Part shown: one piece after another, positions 17,405-25,156 of the stretch | How the letters are laid out: each line of letters begins with the position of its first letter | Numbering within the stretch: position 1 is the stretch's first letter | Source: Ignavibacteriales bacterium UBA6490 | GTDB lineage: Bacteria > Bacteroidota > Ignavibacteria > Ignavibacteriales > Ignavibacteriaceae | Direction of reading: 5' to 3' | Assembly (NCBI GenBank): GCA_002435365.1 | Contig: DJMM01000009.1 | Coordinates: 1 to 29,272 of the forward strand | DNA length: 29,272 nt | Translations under genes and position numbers: made by a program | The notes under the pieces: model-generated | Database searches by the model: none | What the model was told of the DNA's origin: nothing | Seen by the model: only the letters and a program-made list of their open reading frames with translations

Positions 17405-17618
17405 CATCCGCCCCGGTTAATGCTAACGAATAACCTGAAAAACATCTGATAATCCATAGTGGGCATTTGCCCGAACGCTTTTTGCTTCCTCTGTTGTTGG
17501 CTGGTTACCCAGCAACTGTCTCCGGCAAGCCGGATGAGGCCTGTAATAGACGCCGAAAGTCAAACTCCCAATTATTGAAAGTTAGTTTTTCATTTATTAC
17601 GGATTAACGGGGCGGAGC
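17405..17618 (-). ncRNA. ssrS: 6S RNA (SsrS), regulator of RNA polymerase
   Basis: About 214 nt on the minus strand between zapA and rny, ends approximate. The two ends pair: a GC-rich CCGCCCC-GUUAAU at the 5' side with AUUAAC-CGGGGCGG at the 3' side, one bulged C. Inside are small hairpins expected for this fold: CCGGC/GCCGG, a distal CUGG-GUAA-CCAG apical hairpin, and GGGC-AAAU-GCCC on the 3' side of the central bubble. The region is devoid of ORFs. Its position just behind zapA and ahead of rny matches that of ssrS in Bacteroidetes (and zapA-ssrS in E. coli). It would bind housekeeping RNA polymerase like an open promoter. No dedicated promoter was found; it may be cut from the zapA transcript. 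Confidence 0.8.
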
Positions 17619-17623
17619 TAAAT

Positions 17624-17917
17624 CTAAGATGGGTCAGACAAACTTGGTTCTGCTAAAAGAAGCTTAATTTTCTTCAACCTGTCACCGGCCTGAATCATAA
17701 ACTCACGGTTTTTATTCTTTTCAATGAAAAGATCGTAAGCTATATTCAAACAAGCTATTATTGCTATTGTTTGGGCCGGCTGATCGGGTAATTCATCCCT
17801 GGTCTCTTCCATAACCTTATTAACATATACTGCCAATTCCTTTGCTATCTCTTCGTTTTCAACTAATAATGAATACTCTTTATCGAATATTTTAATTTTA
17901 AGCTTCTTTTTTTCCAT
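17624..17917 (-). CDS. zapA: Cell division protein ZapA
   Basis: 97 residues from the ATG at 17917; a TTG at 17941 would add eight residues and is less likely. N-terminal KKKLKIKIFDKEYSLLVENE and then a helical region with YVNKVMEETRD, and IAIIACLNIAYDLFIEKNKN are typical of ZapA, which bundles FtsZ protofilaments at midcell. It lies between the Met-less coiled-coil gene (17951-18250) and the 6S RNA. Length matches the family. Confidence 0.85.
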   Translation of the reverse strand: MEKKKLKIKIFDKEYSLLVENEEIAKELAVYVNKVMEETRDELPDQPAQTIAIIACLNIAYDLFIEKNKNREFMIQAGDRLKKIKLLLAEPSLSDPS

Positions 17918-17950
17918 TATTATGTCTTTTCCATCTAACAATCAATATTT

Positions 17951-18250
17951 TTAAGAACTAAGATGATAATCAATTCTAGAAATCAGATTTTGTAATTTTA
18001 TTTTTAATGCTTCTTTCTCCTTCAAATTTAATGAACCAAATGAATCTGCGTTGCTCGTGTTAAACTCATCTTCCAGCTCTGATATTTTTTGTTTCAGTTC
18101 GATATTCTCTTTCTTAAGTTCATTAAGATAGCCTTCCAGTTCCTTGTTCCTTTCAAGGGCTTCCTTGAAGTTGTTTCTGAGAACCGCAATTTGAGTCTCT
18201 ATATGAGAAATATCATTTAGTATAATATCGTGCTTGGATAAATCCGCCAA
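17951..18250 (-). CDS. Small coiled-coil protein next to zapA, TTG start
   Basis: 99 residues. The first residue is encoded by TTG at 18250, directly after the pheT TAA (TAATTG), and the frame is closed one codon upstream. There is no internal Met, so no ATG start is possible. The middle (about residues 15-65) is a coiled coil: EALERNKELEGYLNEL and KKENIELKQKISELEDE show heptad-like spacing. The C-terminal part (KEKEALKIKLQNLISRIDYHL) is a separate amphipathic helix. Position between pheT and zapA and size suggest a ZapB-like division role, but no sequence motif proves this. It may be a functional partner of ZapA. Translation is probably coupled to pheT. Confidence 0.7.
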   Translation of the reverse strand: MADLSKHDIILNDISHIETQIAVLRNNFKEALERNKELEGYLNELKKENIELKQKISELEDEFNTSNADSFGSLNLKEKEALKIKLQNLISRIDYHLSS

Positions 18251-20656
18251 TTAAATACCTCTCAGCTTAGCATTGAACTTTTTAGTTACCAAAGAAATCA
18301 ATGAATTAAATTCTTTTTCCACTTCATCTTCAGTCAAAGTACGGTTACTATCGAAGAATTCCAGTGTAAAAGCCATACTCTTTTTATTATCGCCAAGACT
18401 TCCGCTTATAAATATATCAAAAATTTCGACAGATTTCAGTAATCCCGAGCCAGACTTACTGATAAATTCTTTTACTTCCCCGAAAGTAGTATTACTATCG
18501 AAAATAAAAGCAAAATCTCTGATGATTTTGGGAAACCTTAATGGCTCCGAATATCTCTTCTGAATCTTTTCAATACTCTTCAAAGCATCAAAATCAAATT
18601 CAAAAGCATAGACATCCTGCTCAATATCAAACTGCTTCAGGATCTCTTTTTTTACTCTTCCTCCCTCACCAATACTGCTTTTACCGAGAGATTTGGAGAA
18701 AGTTAAATCAAAAATTCTATTTTGCCCTTGATAATATAAATCATTTAAAACATTGTCAAGCGATATTTGCAACAAAAATGCATTTATCAGGCCTTTTAAA
18801 GAGAAAAAATCATATACTTTTTCAGTCTGATCCCATGTTTTTTCACTCATTTTTCCACTTAAAAGGAACAAAAGCCTGGGCTTTTCTTCGAAATCCTCAA
18901 AAGATTTTATCTCTTCGGAGACTTTTTTATTAAAAACATTGCCGATCTCGAAAAGACTAAGATTGTTTTCACCTGAGTTGATGTTCTTTCTTACTACCGC
19001 AAGCGCACCGGGGATAAGCGATGTCCTTAAATATGCCATATCTCCGCTCAGCGGATTAAGTAAATTAATAGGTTCACCTGTCATTGCTGCAAGCATTTCG
19101 CTTTGCAAAGGATTATTTATCATTTCATAACAGCCTAAACCGGAAGCTATTTCCCTGACCTGCGATGCAAAGGAGGATTCATCATTTTTTTCTCCCAATG
19201 TTATAGTAACTTTCTTAACATCGGGTATATTGTCATACCCGTCGATCCTTGCGACTTCTTCAATCAGGTCGATTTCCCGTTCGATATCGGGACGCGACAC
19301 CGGAACTGAAACGGTTAAATTCTCTGTTGTCTCAGTCTGTAATACCATGCCCAACGCAATTAATATATTCTTTACTTTTTCCTTATCTATACTATAGCCA
19401 AGGATTTTATTTATCCTGGCATACCTCAGAGTCAGTTCTACTGACTTTATTTTTTCCGGATAAATATCAATTACTCCTTGCAGTATTTCACCCCCGGAAA
19501 TTTCCTTGATTATAGCTGCCGCACGCTCTGCTGCATAAACTGTATTTCCTGGATCCGTACCTCTTTCAAATCTGTAGGAAGCATCAGTGCTGAACGAAAG
19601 ATATTTAGAAGTTCTTCTAATGCTTGAGGGATTAAAATATGCACTCTCAATTAAAATATTCTTTGTGCTTCCTGTTATCTCCGAGTTCTCGCCGCCCATC
19701 ACACCAGCAACTGCCACTGCTCTTTCTGCATCACAGATAAGCAAAGTATCCTTTGGAAGTTCACGCACCTTAGAATCAAGCGTGACAAATTCAGATTTTC
19801 CGGGCGTGCTTCTTACTATTATTTTCTTCCCGGACAGATTATCAAGATCAAATGCATGCAGAGGCTGACCGGTCTCATACATTACAAAGTTTGTTATATC
19901 AACTATATTATTTATCGGACGAAGTCCGATCCTTTTTATTCTTTCCTTCAGCCATTCAGGTGATTCTTCAACCTTGATATTTAGTAAAACTTTTGCTGAA
20001 TAGCGCGGGCAGTTTACCGGATCCTCAATTTCCACTGAAGCATAATCAGTACACTTTTTATCCGATTCTATTAAATTAACTTCCGGAATTTGAACAAGTC
20101 TGTTGAATATGGCAGCTATGTCCCTCGCCACACCTATATGCGACAATGCATCAGGACGATTAGGTGTAATTCCTATTTCAAGGATAATGTCATTCAATCC
20201 AAGTGCTTCTGTAATCGGCTGGCCCGGAATTTTATCCTCCGGAAGGACAATAATCCCGGTGTGATCATCGCTTAATTCAAGTTCGGCTTCCGAACAGATC
20301 ATACCGAAGGATTCAGTACCCCTTATTTTTGCTTTAGTGATTTTAAATTTTCCGTTGGGAATGATACTACCTATAGGGGCGAAGACTACTTTCTGTCCGG
20401 CATCTACATTGGGTGCGCCGCAAATTACCTGGAATTCGGCTCTGCCGTCGGATACTGTACATAAAGATAATTTATCTGCATTGGGATGTTTCTGTTTAGA
20501 TGTAACAAGACCTACGATAAAATCCTTGTACTTTGATGTTTCATCATCGACACTTTCAACCTCAAGCCCTGCCATTGTAAGCTTCTGGATGATTTCATCC
20601 GCCGGAATGTCCTTTATATCTACTAATGTTTTTAACCAGTTTAATGATACTTTCAA
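18251..20656 (-). CDS. pheT: Phenylalanyl-tRNA synthetase beta subunit
   Basis: 801 residues. The start is a TTG at 20656, with GGGAG 6 nt upstream and MKVSLNWLKTLVDIK as the family's usual N-terminus. The tRNA-binding (EMAP-II/OB) domain lies at about 40-155 (DFIVGLVTSKQKHPNADKL). The B3/B4 region has ETGQPLHAFDLDN and VAVAGVMGGENSEIT; the central core has YRFERGTDPGNTVYAAERAA; FDX-ACB (anticodon-binding) is at the C-terminus with KIIRDFAFIFDSN. It pairs with PheS in a heterotetramer. The stop abuts the TTG start of the next gene. Confidence 0.96.
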   Translation of the reverse strand: MKVSLNWLKTLVDIKDIPADEIIQKLTMAGLEVESVDDETSKYKDFIVGLVTSKQKHPNADKLSLCTVSDGRAEFQVICGAPNVDAGQKVVFAPIGSIIPNGKFKITKAKIRGTESFGMICSEAELELSDDHTGIIVLPEDKIPGQPITEALGLNDIILEIGITPNRPDALSHIGVARDIAAIFNRLVQIPEVNLIESDKKCTDYASVEIEDPVNCPRYSAKVLLNIKVEESPEWLKERIKRIGLRPINNIVDITNFVMYETGQPLHAFDLDNLSGKKIIVRSTPGKSEFVTLDSKVRELPKDTLLICDAERAVAVAGVMGGENSEITGSTKNILIESAYFNPSSIRRTSKYLSFSTDASYRFERGTDPGNTVYAAERAAAIIKEISGGEILQGVIDIYPEKIKSVELTLRYARINKILGYSIDKEKVKNILIALGMVLQTETTENLTVSVPVSRPDIEREIDLIEEVARIDGYDNIPDVKKVTITLGEKNDESSFASQVREIASGLGCYEMINNPLQSEMLAAMTGEPINLLNPLSGDMAYLRTSLIPGALAVVRKNINSGENNLSLFEIGNVFNKKVSEEIKSFEDFEEKPRLLFLLSGKMSEKTWDQTEKVYDFFSLKGLINAFLLQISLDNVLNDLYYQGQNRIFDLTFSKSLGKSSIGEGGRVKKEILKQFDIEQDVYAFEFDFDALKSIEKIQKRYSEPLRFPKIIRDFAFIFDSNTTFGEVKEFISKSGSGLLKSVEIFDIFISGSLGDNKKSMAFTLEFFDSNRTLTEDEVEKEFNSLISLVTKKFNAKLRGI

Positions 20657-20671
20657 ATATTACTCCCGTAA

Positions 20672-21685
20672 TCAGAACTGTTTAAGAAATCTTATATCAT
20701 TTTCAAAAAACAGACGTATGTCATGTATACCGTACTTGTTCATTGTAGTTCTCTCAATACCCATTCCAAAAGCATATCCAGTATATTTCTCCGGATCATA
20801 CCCAACATATTTGAGTACATTCGGATCCACCATCCCACATCCAAGAATTTCGATCCACCCGGAAAACTTACATACCCTGCATCCGGCACCTTTGCATATA
20901 TAACAGCTGATATCCATTTCAGCACTGGGTTCAGTGAATGGAAAATATGAAGCTCTGAACCGGTACTTCAAACCTTCACCGTAAAACTGCTCAGCAAAGG
21001 AAACAAGTGTTCCTTTAAGTTCAGCGAATGTTACATCGGTATCGATGTACAGTCCTTCAACCTGATGAAACATGCAGTAGCTTCTTGCACTCACTGCTTC
21101 ATTACGGTAAACCCGACCGGGCATAATAGCTCTTACCGGGGGCTTCATTTTCTCCATTACTCTTATCTGTACAGGTGAGGTGTGCGTTCTTAACAGAAAA
21201 TCTTTACTTACAAAAAAAGTATCCTGCATATCCCTGGCGGGGTGATCAGGCTGAAAATTCAGAGCTTCAAAGTTATAATAATCGGATTCCAGCTCCGGTC
21301 CCTCATAAACTGAAAATCCCAAACCCTTAAACACAGCTTTTATATCTTCCAGGGTTTTTGTCAAAATATGGGTACTTCCGTAATTTACTATTCGGCCAGG
21401 AAGAGTGGGATCAATTAATACTTTTTCTTTGCTTTCTTCTTTACTGAATTTTTCCTTTAACTGAAGAAAACCAGCATTAATTTCATCTCTCAATGAATTC
21501 AACTCTTTGCCGGCAGAAGGTCTCTCTTCACGAGAAACATTTTTCATCTCATCAAAAAGAGACGAAACCAGTCCGTTCCTGGAAAGATACTTAATTCTTA
21601 AATTTTCCAGATCGGCAGCATTTTTTATCGAAGGGAATTCCTTCCTGAACTCGTTTCTTATATCCTGTATTTTTTCAAGAAGCAT
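20672..21685 (-). CDS. pheS: Phenylalanyl-tRNA synthetase alpha subunit
   Basis: 337 residues. The N-terminal helical arm is followed by the class II catalytic core: HPARDMQDTFFV, RTHTSPVQIRVM, and motif 2 in RVYRNEAVSARSYCMFHQVEG. Motif 3 is GMGIERTTMNKYGIHDIR. A cysteine-bearing segment CYICKGAGCRVCKFSGW is the usual insert in this family. It charges tRNA-Phe together with PheT, encoded 15 nt downstream. The ATG lies after a long hairpin (21708-21752) that separates it from rplT. Confidence 0.96.
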   Translation of the reverse strand: MLLEKIQDIRNEFRKEFPSIKNAADLENLRIKYLSRNGLVSSLFDEMKNVSREERPSAGKELNSLRDEINAGFLQLKEKFSKEESKEKVLIDPTLPGRIVNYGSTHILTKTLEDIKAVFKGLGFSVYEGPELESDYYNFEALNFQPDHPARDMQDTFFVSKDFLLRTHTSPVQIRVMEKMKPPVRAIMPGRVYRNEAVSARSYCMFHQVEGLYIDTDVTFAELKGTLVSFAEQFYGEGLKYRFRASYFPFTEPSAEMDISCYICKGAGCRVCKFSGWIEILGCGMVDPNVLKYVGYDPEKYTGYAFGMGIERTTMNKYGIHDIRLFFENDIRFLKQF

Positions 21686-21697
21686 ATGATTAAGTAT

Positions 21698-21752
21698 ATT
21701 TAAAACAATACCCTCCGGTATTGAAATATTATAAATATTTCACGGAGGGTAT
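21698..21752 (-). terminator. Two-part hairpin between rplT and pheS (terminator or attenuator)
   Basis: Read on the minus strand, ATACCCTCCG pairs perfectly with CGGAGGGTAT (10 bp). Inside, after a small asymmetric bulge, GAAATATT pairs with AATATTTC (8 bp, 3-nt loop). The structure is followed by TGTTTTAAAT, a moderate T-run. It begins 5 nt after the rplT stop and ends 23 nt before pheS. It may end the thrS-rplT transcript in part, or regulate pheST. No leader peptide rich in Phe was seen. Confidence 0.6.
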
Positions 21753-21756
21753 AAAA

Positions 21757-22104
21757 TTAGTTAGCGGAAAAATTAACAAGCTCGGTGAAAGCTGCAGGGT
21801 TTTCAACAGCTAAACCGGCAAGTACTTTTCTGTTTATCTGTACGCCTTTGGCATCAAGAGCACTGATAAGCTTGGAATATGTAGTTCCGTTGGCTCTTGC
21901 TGCTGCATTAATTCTAACTATCCACAAGGACCTGAAAGTACGTTTTTTAAGCTTCCTGTCCCTGTAAGCGTGTGTCAGTCCTTTTTCAACATGATTTTTT
22001 GCTATAGTAAAGACTTTACTTCTGGCGCCCCAATAACCTTTAGCCTGGGCAAGCACTTTTTTCCGTCTTCTGTGTGAAGCAACTTTATTTTTTGATCTTG
22101 GCAT
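21757..22104 (-). CDS. rplT: Ribosomal protein bL20
   Basis: 115 residues, standard length. MPRSKNKVASHRRRKKVLAQ and AKGYWGARSKVFTIAKNHVEK are the family's N-terminal signature; WIVRINAAARANGTTYSKLI follows. L20 binds 23S rRNA early in 50S assembly and represses its own operon in E. coli and Bacillus. It lies in the usual infC-rpmI-rplT order, 17 nt after rpmI. Confidence 0.97.
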   Translation of the reverse strand: MPRSKNKVASHRRRKKVLAQAKGYWGARSKVFTIAKNHVEKGLTHAYRDRKLKKRTFRSLWIVRINAAARANGTTYSKLISALDAKGVQINRKVLAGLAVENPAAFTELVNFSAN

Positions 22105-22121
22105 CTATCTTTTTCCTTCTA

Positions 22122-22313
22122 TTATTGAAGCATTAATTTAACCTTTTGCTCATCGGATTTAGCAACTAAGGTTGCATGTCTCAGATTTCTTTTCCTTTTG
22201 GTGCTTTTGCTGGTAAGTATATGGCTTTTATAGGCCTTCTTTCTTTTAAACTGACCGTTTGCAGTTTTTCTGAAAGTCTTTGAAGCACCTCGATTACTCT
22301 TCATCTTTGGCAT
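22122..22313 (-). CDS. rpmI: Ribosomal protein bL35
   Basis: 63 residues, standard length. MPKMKSNRGASKTFRKTANG and the basic FKRKKAYKSHILTSKSTKRKRNLR are typical of L35, a small 50S protein. It lies 11 nt after infC and 17 nt before rplT. Confidence 0.96.
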   Translation of the reverse strand: MPKMKSNRGASKTFRKTANGQFKRKKAYKSHILTSKSTKRKRNLRHATLVAKSDEQKVKLMLQ

Positions 22314-22324
22314 AACTTATTGTC

Positions 22325-22858
22325 CTATTGTTTTTTTTTACTTTTTGTTTTAGCAGGAGCTAATATTACATTCATATTCCTGCCTTCAAGCTTTAAGGGA
22401 GATTCAACCTTCGCAACGTCCTGTGTCCTTTCGATAAACCTGTTGAGCAGCTCTTCGCCCTGTTCAGTATAAGCCATTTCGCGTCCCTTGAATAATACTA
22501 CCGCTTTAACCTTATTTCCTTCTTCGAGAAAATTTATAGCGTGCTTTACCTTAAATTCAAAATCATGGATATCGGTATTTGGATGTAGTCTTATTTCTTT
22601 TAAAAGAGATACCTGCTGATTCTTCCTCTGCAGCTTATCCCTTTTCTGCTGTTCATATTTAAATTTACCGAAATCAATTATTTTACACACTGGCGGTTTT
22701 GCCTGAGGCGCTATTTCAACAAGGTCGAGACCTCTTTCCGCCGATAATTTTAATGCATCTCTTACAGTATAAATTCCAAGTTGAGTTCCGTCAACATCGA
22801 TCACTCTTATCTTGGGAGCTCTAATTTCTTCGTTGACTCTTACTTCCTGTTGCGCGAT
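22325..22858 (-). CDS. infC: Translation initiation factor IF-3, apparent AUC start
   Basis: 177 residues if started at the ATC at 22858-22856. The conserved N-terminus QQEVRVNEEIRAPKIRVIDV precedes the GTG at 22804 that a standard gene finder would choose. In-frame codons from the thrS TAA (22877-22879) to that region contain no ATG, GTG or TTG. ATC is the only near-cognate codon, and AGAGAGG (22864-22870) lies 5 nt before it. The rest is a normal IF-3: GLDLVEIAPQAKPPVCKIID, the lysine-rich linker FGKFKYEQQKRDKLQRKNQ, and the C-terminal domain with IRLHPNTDIHDFEFKVKH. IF-3 inspects the start codon and suppresses non-standard ones, so the rare codon would allow self-repression, as with AUU in E. 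coli infC. Confidence 0.93.
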   Translation of the reverse strand: MAQQEVRVNEEIRAPKIRVIDVDGTQLGIYTVRDALKLSAERGLDLVEIAPQAKPPVCKIIDFGKFKYEQQKRDKLQRKNQQVSLLKEIRLHPNTDIHDFEFKVKHAINFLEEGNKVKAVVLFKGREMAYTEQGEELLNRFIERTQDVAKVESPLKLEGRNMNVILAPAKTKSKKKQ

Positions 22859-22876
22859 TGTAACCTCTCTGTTGTT

Positions 22877-24802
22877 TTAAGATAATTTATTTTTAATTTC
22901 AGCCTTAATATTAGCAAGAAAATCGGATAAAGACAATGAGCCTAAATCCCCTTTTTTATGTTTTCTCACCGATATTCCTCCGGAGGTTTTCTCCTTTTCA
23001 CCAAGTATAAGCATATAAGGCACCTTCATGGTTTCCCAGTGTCTTATCTTGTACCCGATCTTTTCATTTCTTTCATCCAGCTCAACCCTTATGCCCTCTG
23101 ATTTTAATTTTTCAGCCACATCTGATGAATAATCAGCAAAATGTTCCGAAACGGGAAGCACGGCAACCTGTACCGGAGCCAGCCACATTGGAAACGCACC
23201 ACCGTAATGTTCAATCAGAACCCCGAAAAACCTTTCGATAGATCCCAGTAATGCACGGTGGACCATAAAGGGCTGGTGTTCTTTGCCATCCTCACCGATA
23301 TATTTCATCTCAAACCGCTGCGGTTCATTAAAATCAAACTGAACAGTACTCATCTGCCATTCACGGCCAAGTGCATCTTTTATTTTAATATCTATCTTCG
23401 GTCCGTAAAAAGCTCCTCCACCCTCATCAGTTTCATATTCAAGATTCTCTTTTTTCAGTGCGGCAACCAGCGATTGTATTGCTTTATCCCACAATGCATC
23501 ATCGCCAACAGCATCTTCAGGTTTCGTAGCCAGATAATATTTCATTTCACTGAAACCAAAAGATTCCCACATCATTTTTGCAAACCTTAATACTTCAACA
23601 ATTTCAGCTTCAATCTGTTCGTGGGTGCAGAAAATGTGTGCGTCATCCTGGGTAAAACCGCGCACCCGAAGCAGCCCGTGCAGAACACCGCTTTTTTCAT
23701 AACGGTATACCGTACCCAGTTCTGCCCAACGCAATGGAAGATCCCTGTAACTGCGCAGCTGACTTTTATAAATCATAATATGGAACGGGCAATTCATCGG
23801 TTTAATGAAATAATCCTGATCATCTATTTTCATTCCTGAATACATGCTGTCCTTGTAAAAACCAAGATGCCCGCTGGTCTCCCATAACCAGCTTTTCCCC
23901 ATATGCGGGGAATAAATAATTTCATATCCGTTTTCCAGGTGCGCATTTCTCCAGAAATTCTCTATTTCAACCCTTATTCTGGCGCCTTTAGGATGCCAGT
24001 AAACCAGCCCGGCACCTGCTTCTTCATGGGTACTGTAAAGATCAAGCTGCTTGCCCAGTTTCCGGTGATCGCGTTTTTTCGCTTCTTCAAGGAATATAAG
24101 GTAATCATCCAGCATTTTCTTTTTGGGGAAAGAAATACCGTAAATCCTCTGGAGCTGCTTGTTCTTTTCATCCCCCCGCCAGTATGATCCTGAAATATTA
24201 AGCAGCTTTACATACTTTATCTTCCCTGCTGATGGGAGATGGGGACCTGTACAAAGATCGGTAAAATCCCCTTCTTTATAAATCGAAATAACCTCAGAAT
24301 TTTCATCAAGTTCGGAGAGAATCTCGGTCTTGTAATTATCTCCCTTATTCTCAAAGAAATCCAGGGCTTCATTTTTCGAAAGTTCCTGACGGACGAAGGG
24401 TTCGTTTTTCTTCGAGAGCTCACCCATTTTATCTTCAATTTTCTTGAGGTCTTCTTCGCTTAAGGATGAATTTATATCAATATCATAATAAAAACCGGAT
24501 TCTATTGCAGGACCGACTCCGAATTTTGCTTCAGGATAAATCGCCTGTACTGCATGTGCCATAAGATGACTTGTGGAATGCCAGTAAACATGTTTCCCTT
24601 CATCATCGTCAAAAGTAAGAAATTTAACGGAAGCATCTTCATTAATTGCAAAATCTAAGTCCCTTACAAAGCCGTTTAATTTAACAGCAAGAGATTCCTC
24701 AGCAAGACGATGTGAAATTGAATCCGCTACCTGAAATGCAGTGGTTCCTTTATCAAATTCCCTGCTGCTTCCGTCTGGAAATATAATTTTTATTTTATCC
24801 AT
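22877..24802 (-). CDS. thrS: Threonyl-tRNA synthetase
   Basis: 641 residues, normal length. The N-terminal TGS domain (about 1-62) is followed by the editing domain with HWHSTSHLMAHAVQ-like HxxxH at about 74-80 (STSHLMAHAVQAIYP) and the distal DLCTGPHLPSAGK. The catalytic core has FIKPMNCPFHIMIYKS (zinc Cys), VLHGLLRVRGFTQDDAHIF (motif 2), and FMVHRALLGSIERFFG (motif 3 with zinc His). The anticodon domain begins at LAPVQVAVLPVSEHF. It heads the thrS-infC-rpmI-rplT cluster. A short hairpin with a U-run lies directly before its ATG (24811-24825). Confidence 0.97.
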   Translation of the reverse strand: MDKIKIIFPDGSSREFDKGTTAFQVADSISHRLAEESLAVKLNGFVRDLDFAINEDASVKFLTFDDDEGKHVYWHSTSHLMAHAVQAIYPEAKFGVGPAIESGFYYDIDINSSLSEEDLKKIEDKMGELSKKNEPFVRQELSKNEALDFFENKGDNYKTEILSELDENSEVISIYKEGDFTDLCTGPHLPSAGKIKYVKLLNISGSYWRGDEKNKQLQRIYGISFPKKKMLDDYLIFLEEAKKRDHRKLGKQLDLYSTHEEAGAGLVYWHPKGARIRVEIENFWRNAHLENGYEIIYSPHMGKSWLWETSGHLGFYKDSMYSGMKIDDQDYFIKPMNCPFHIMIYKSQLRSYRDLPLRWAELGTVYRYEKSGVLHGLLRVRGFTQDDAHIFCTHEQIEAEIVEVLRFAKMMWESFGFSEMKYYLATKPEDAVGDDALWDKAIQSLVAALKKENLEYETDEGGGAFYGPKIDIKIKDALGREWQMSTVQFDFNEPQRFEMKYIGEDGKEHQPFMVHRALLGSIERFFGVLIEHYGGAFPMWLAPVQVAVLPVSEHFADYSSDVAEKLKSEGIRVELDERNEKIGYKIRHWETMKVPYMLILGEKEKTSGGISVRKHKKGDLGSLSLSDFLANIKAEIKNKLS

Positions 24803-24825
24803 AATAAAAACGGAGAGATTCTCCG
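24803..24825 (-). promoter_or_regulatory. Hairpin plus U-run just before thrS
   Basis: On the minus strand CGGAGA-atc-TCTCCG (24825-24811) is followed by TTTTTATT and then the thrS ATG at 24802. The stem is 6 bp with a 3-nt loop. It looks like a short intrinsic terminator or an attenuator in the thrS leader; it might also occlude the ribosome site. ThrRS in E. coli represses its own mRNA through a leader structure, but no tRNA-like operator is seen here. Confidence 0.4.
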
Positions 24826-25156
24826 GTTTGTCATTAAATTTTCTATATAAAGTAATAAATATAGCTTATTTTTAGTATTTTTTCAAATAAATAAGTGCTT
24901 TATAAAATGAGGGATATCACTGATAAAAAGGGCCTACTTCAGATATAAACCGGTTCCTCTGCAGCTGTAAACCAACTCCCTAAAAGATGAGAATTTCTTC
25001 TGTTTTCAGGAGCTACACCCATTCAGAATGCTTCTTTTTTGAAGCATGATTATTTTATTCTTTTAAAAGAATTCCTAATATATTCCCTATACTCCTTCCC
25101 CGGAGGTGCCACCTAAAATATTTCAATGAATTGATCGTTCCCAGTGATCTGGTATA
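24826..25156. other. Intergenic region between VanZ-like gene and thrS
   Basis: 331 nt without a supportable gene. It holds two structures: a 7-bp hairpin ATGCTTC/GAAGCAT (25028-25047) with a T-rich stretch on its plus-strand 3' side, and a perfect 16-bp palindrome ATTCTTTTAAAAGAAT (25057-25072). The thrS promoter must lie toward the 24830-24910 end; a TTTATTTG (24897-24890 region) is only a near match to the -7 box. No full promoter match was found. Confidence 0.5.

Noticed and set aside
17405..17618. Plus-strand reading of the 6S candidate
   Set aside because: The small 3'-side hairpin and the co-direction with zapA and rny fit the minus strand better.
20337..20903. 188-codon plus-strand ORF over pheT/pheS
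   Set aside because: It is antisense across two conserved genes and has no recognisable motif.
21757..22858. L20-binding pseudoknot leader before infC
   Set aside because: There are only 18 nt between thrS and infC, so there is no room for the leader known from Bacillus or the E. coli type operator at that site.
24900..25050. Possible degraded coding remnant in the thrS upstream gap
   Set aside because: Short open stretches exist in one plus frame, but they contain stops and match nothing I recognise.
25028..25072. Hairpin and 16-bp palindrome as a plus-strand terminator
   Set aside because: There is no plus-strand gene upstream, and on the minus strand the hairpin lacks a T-run.
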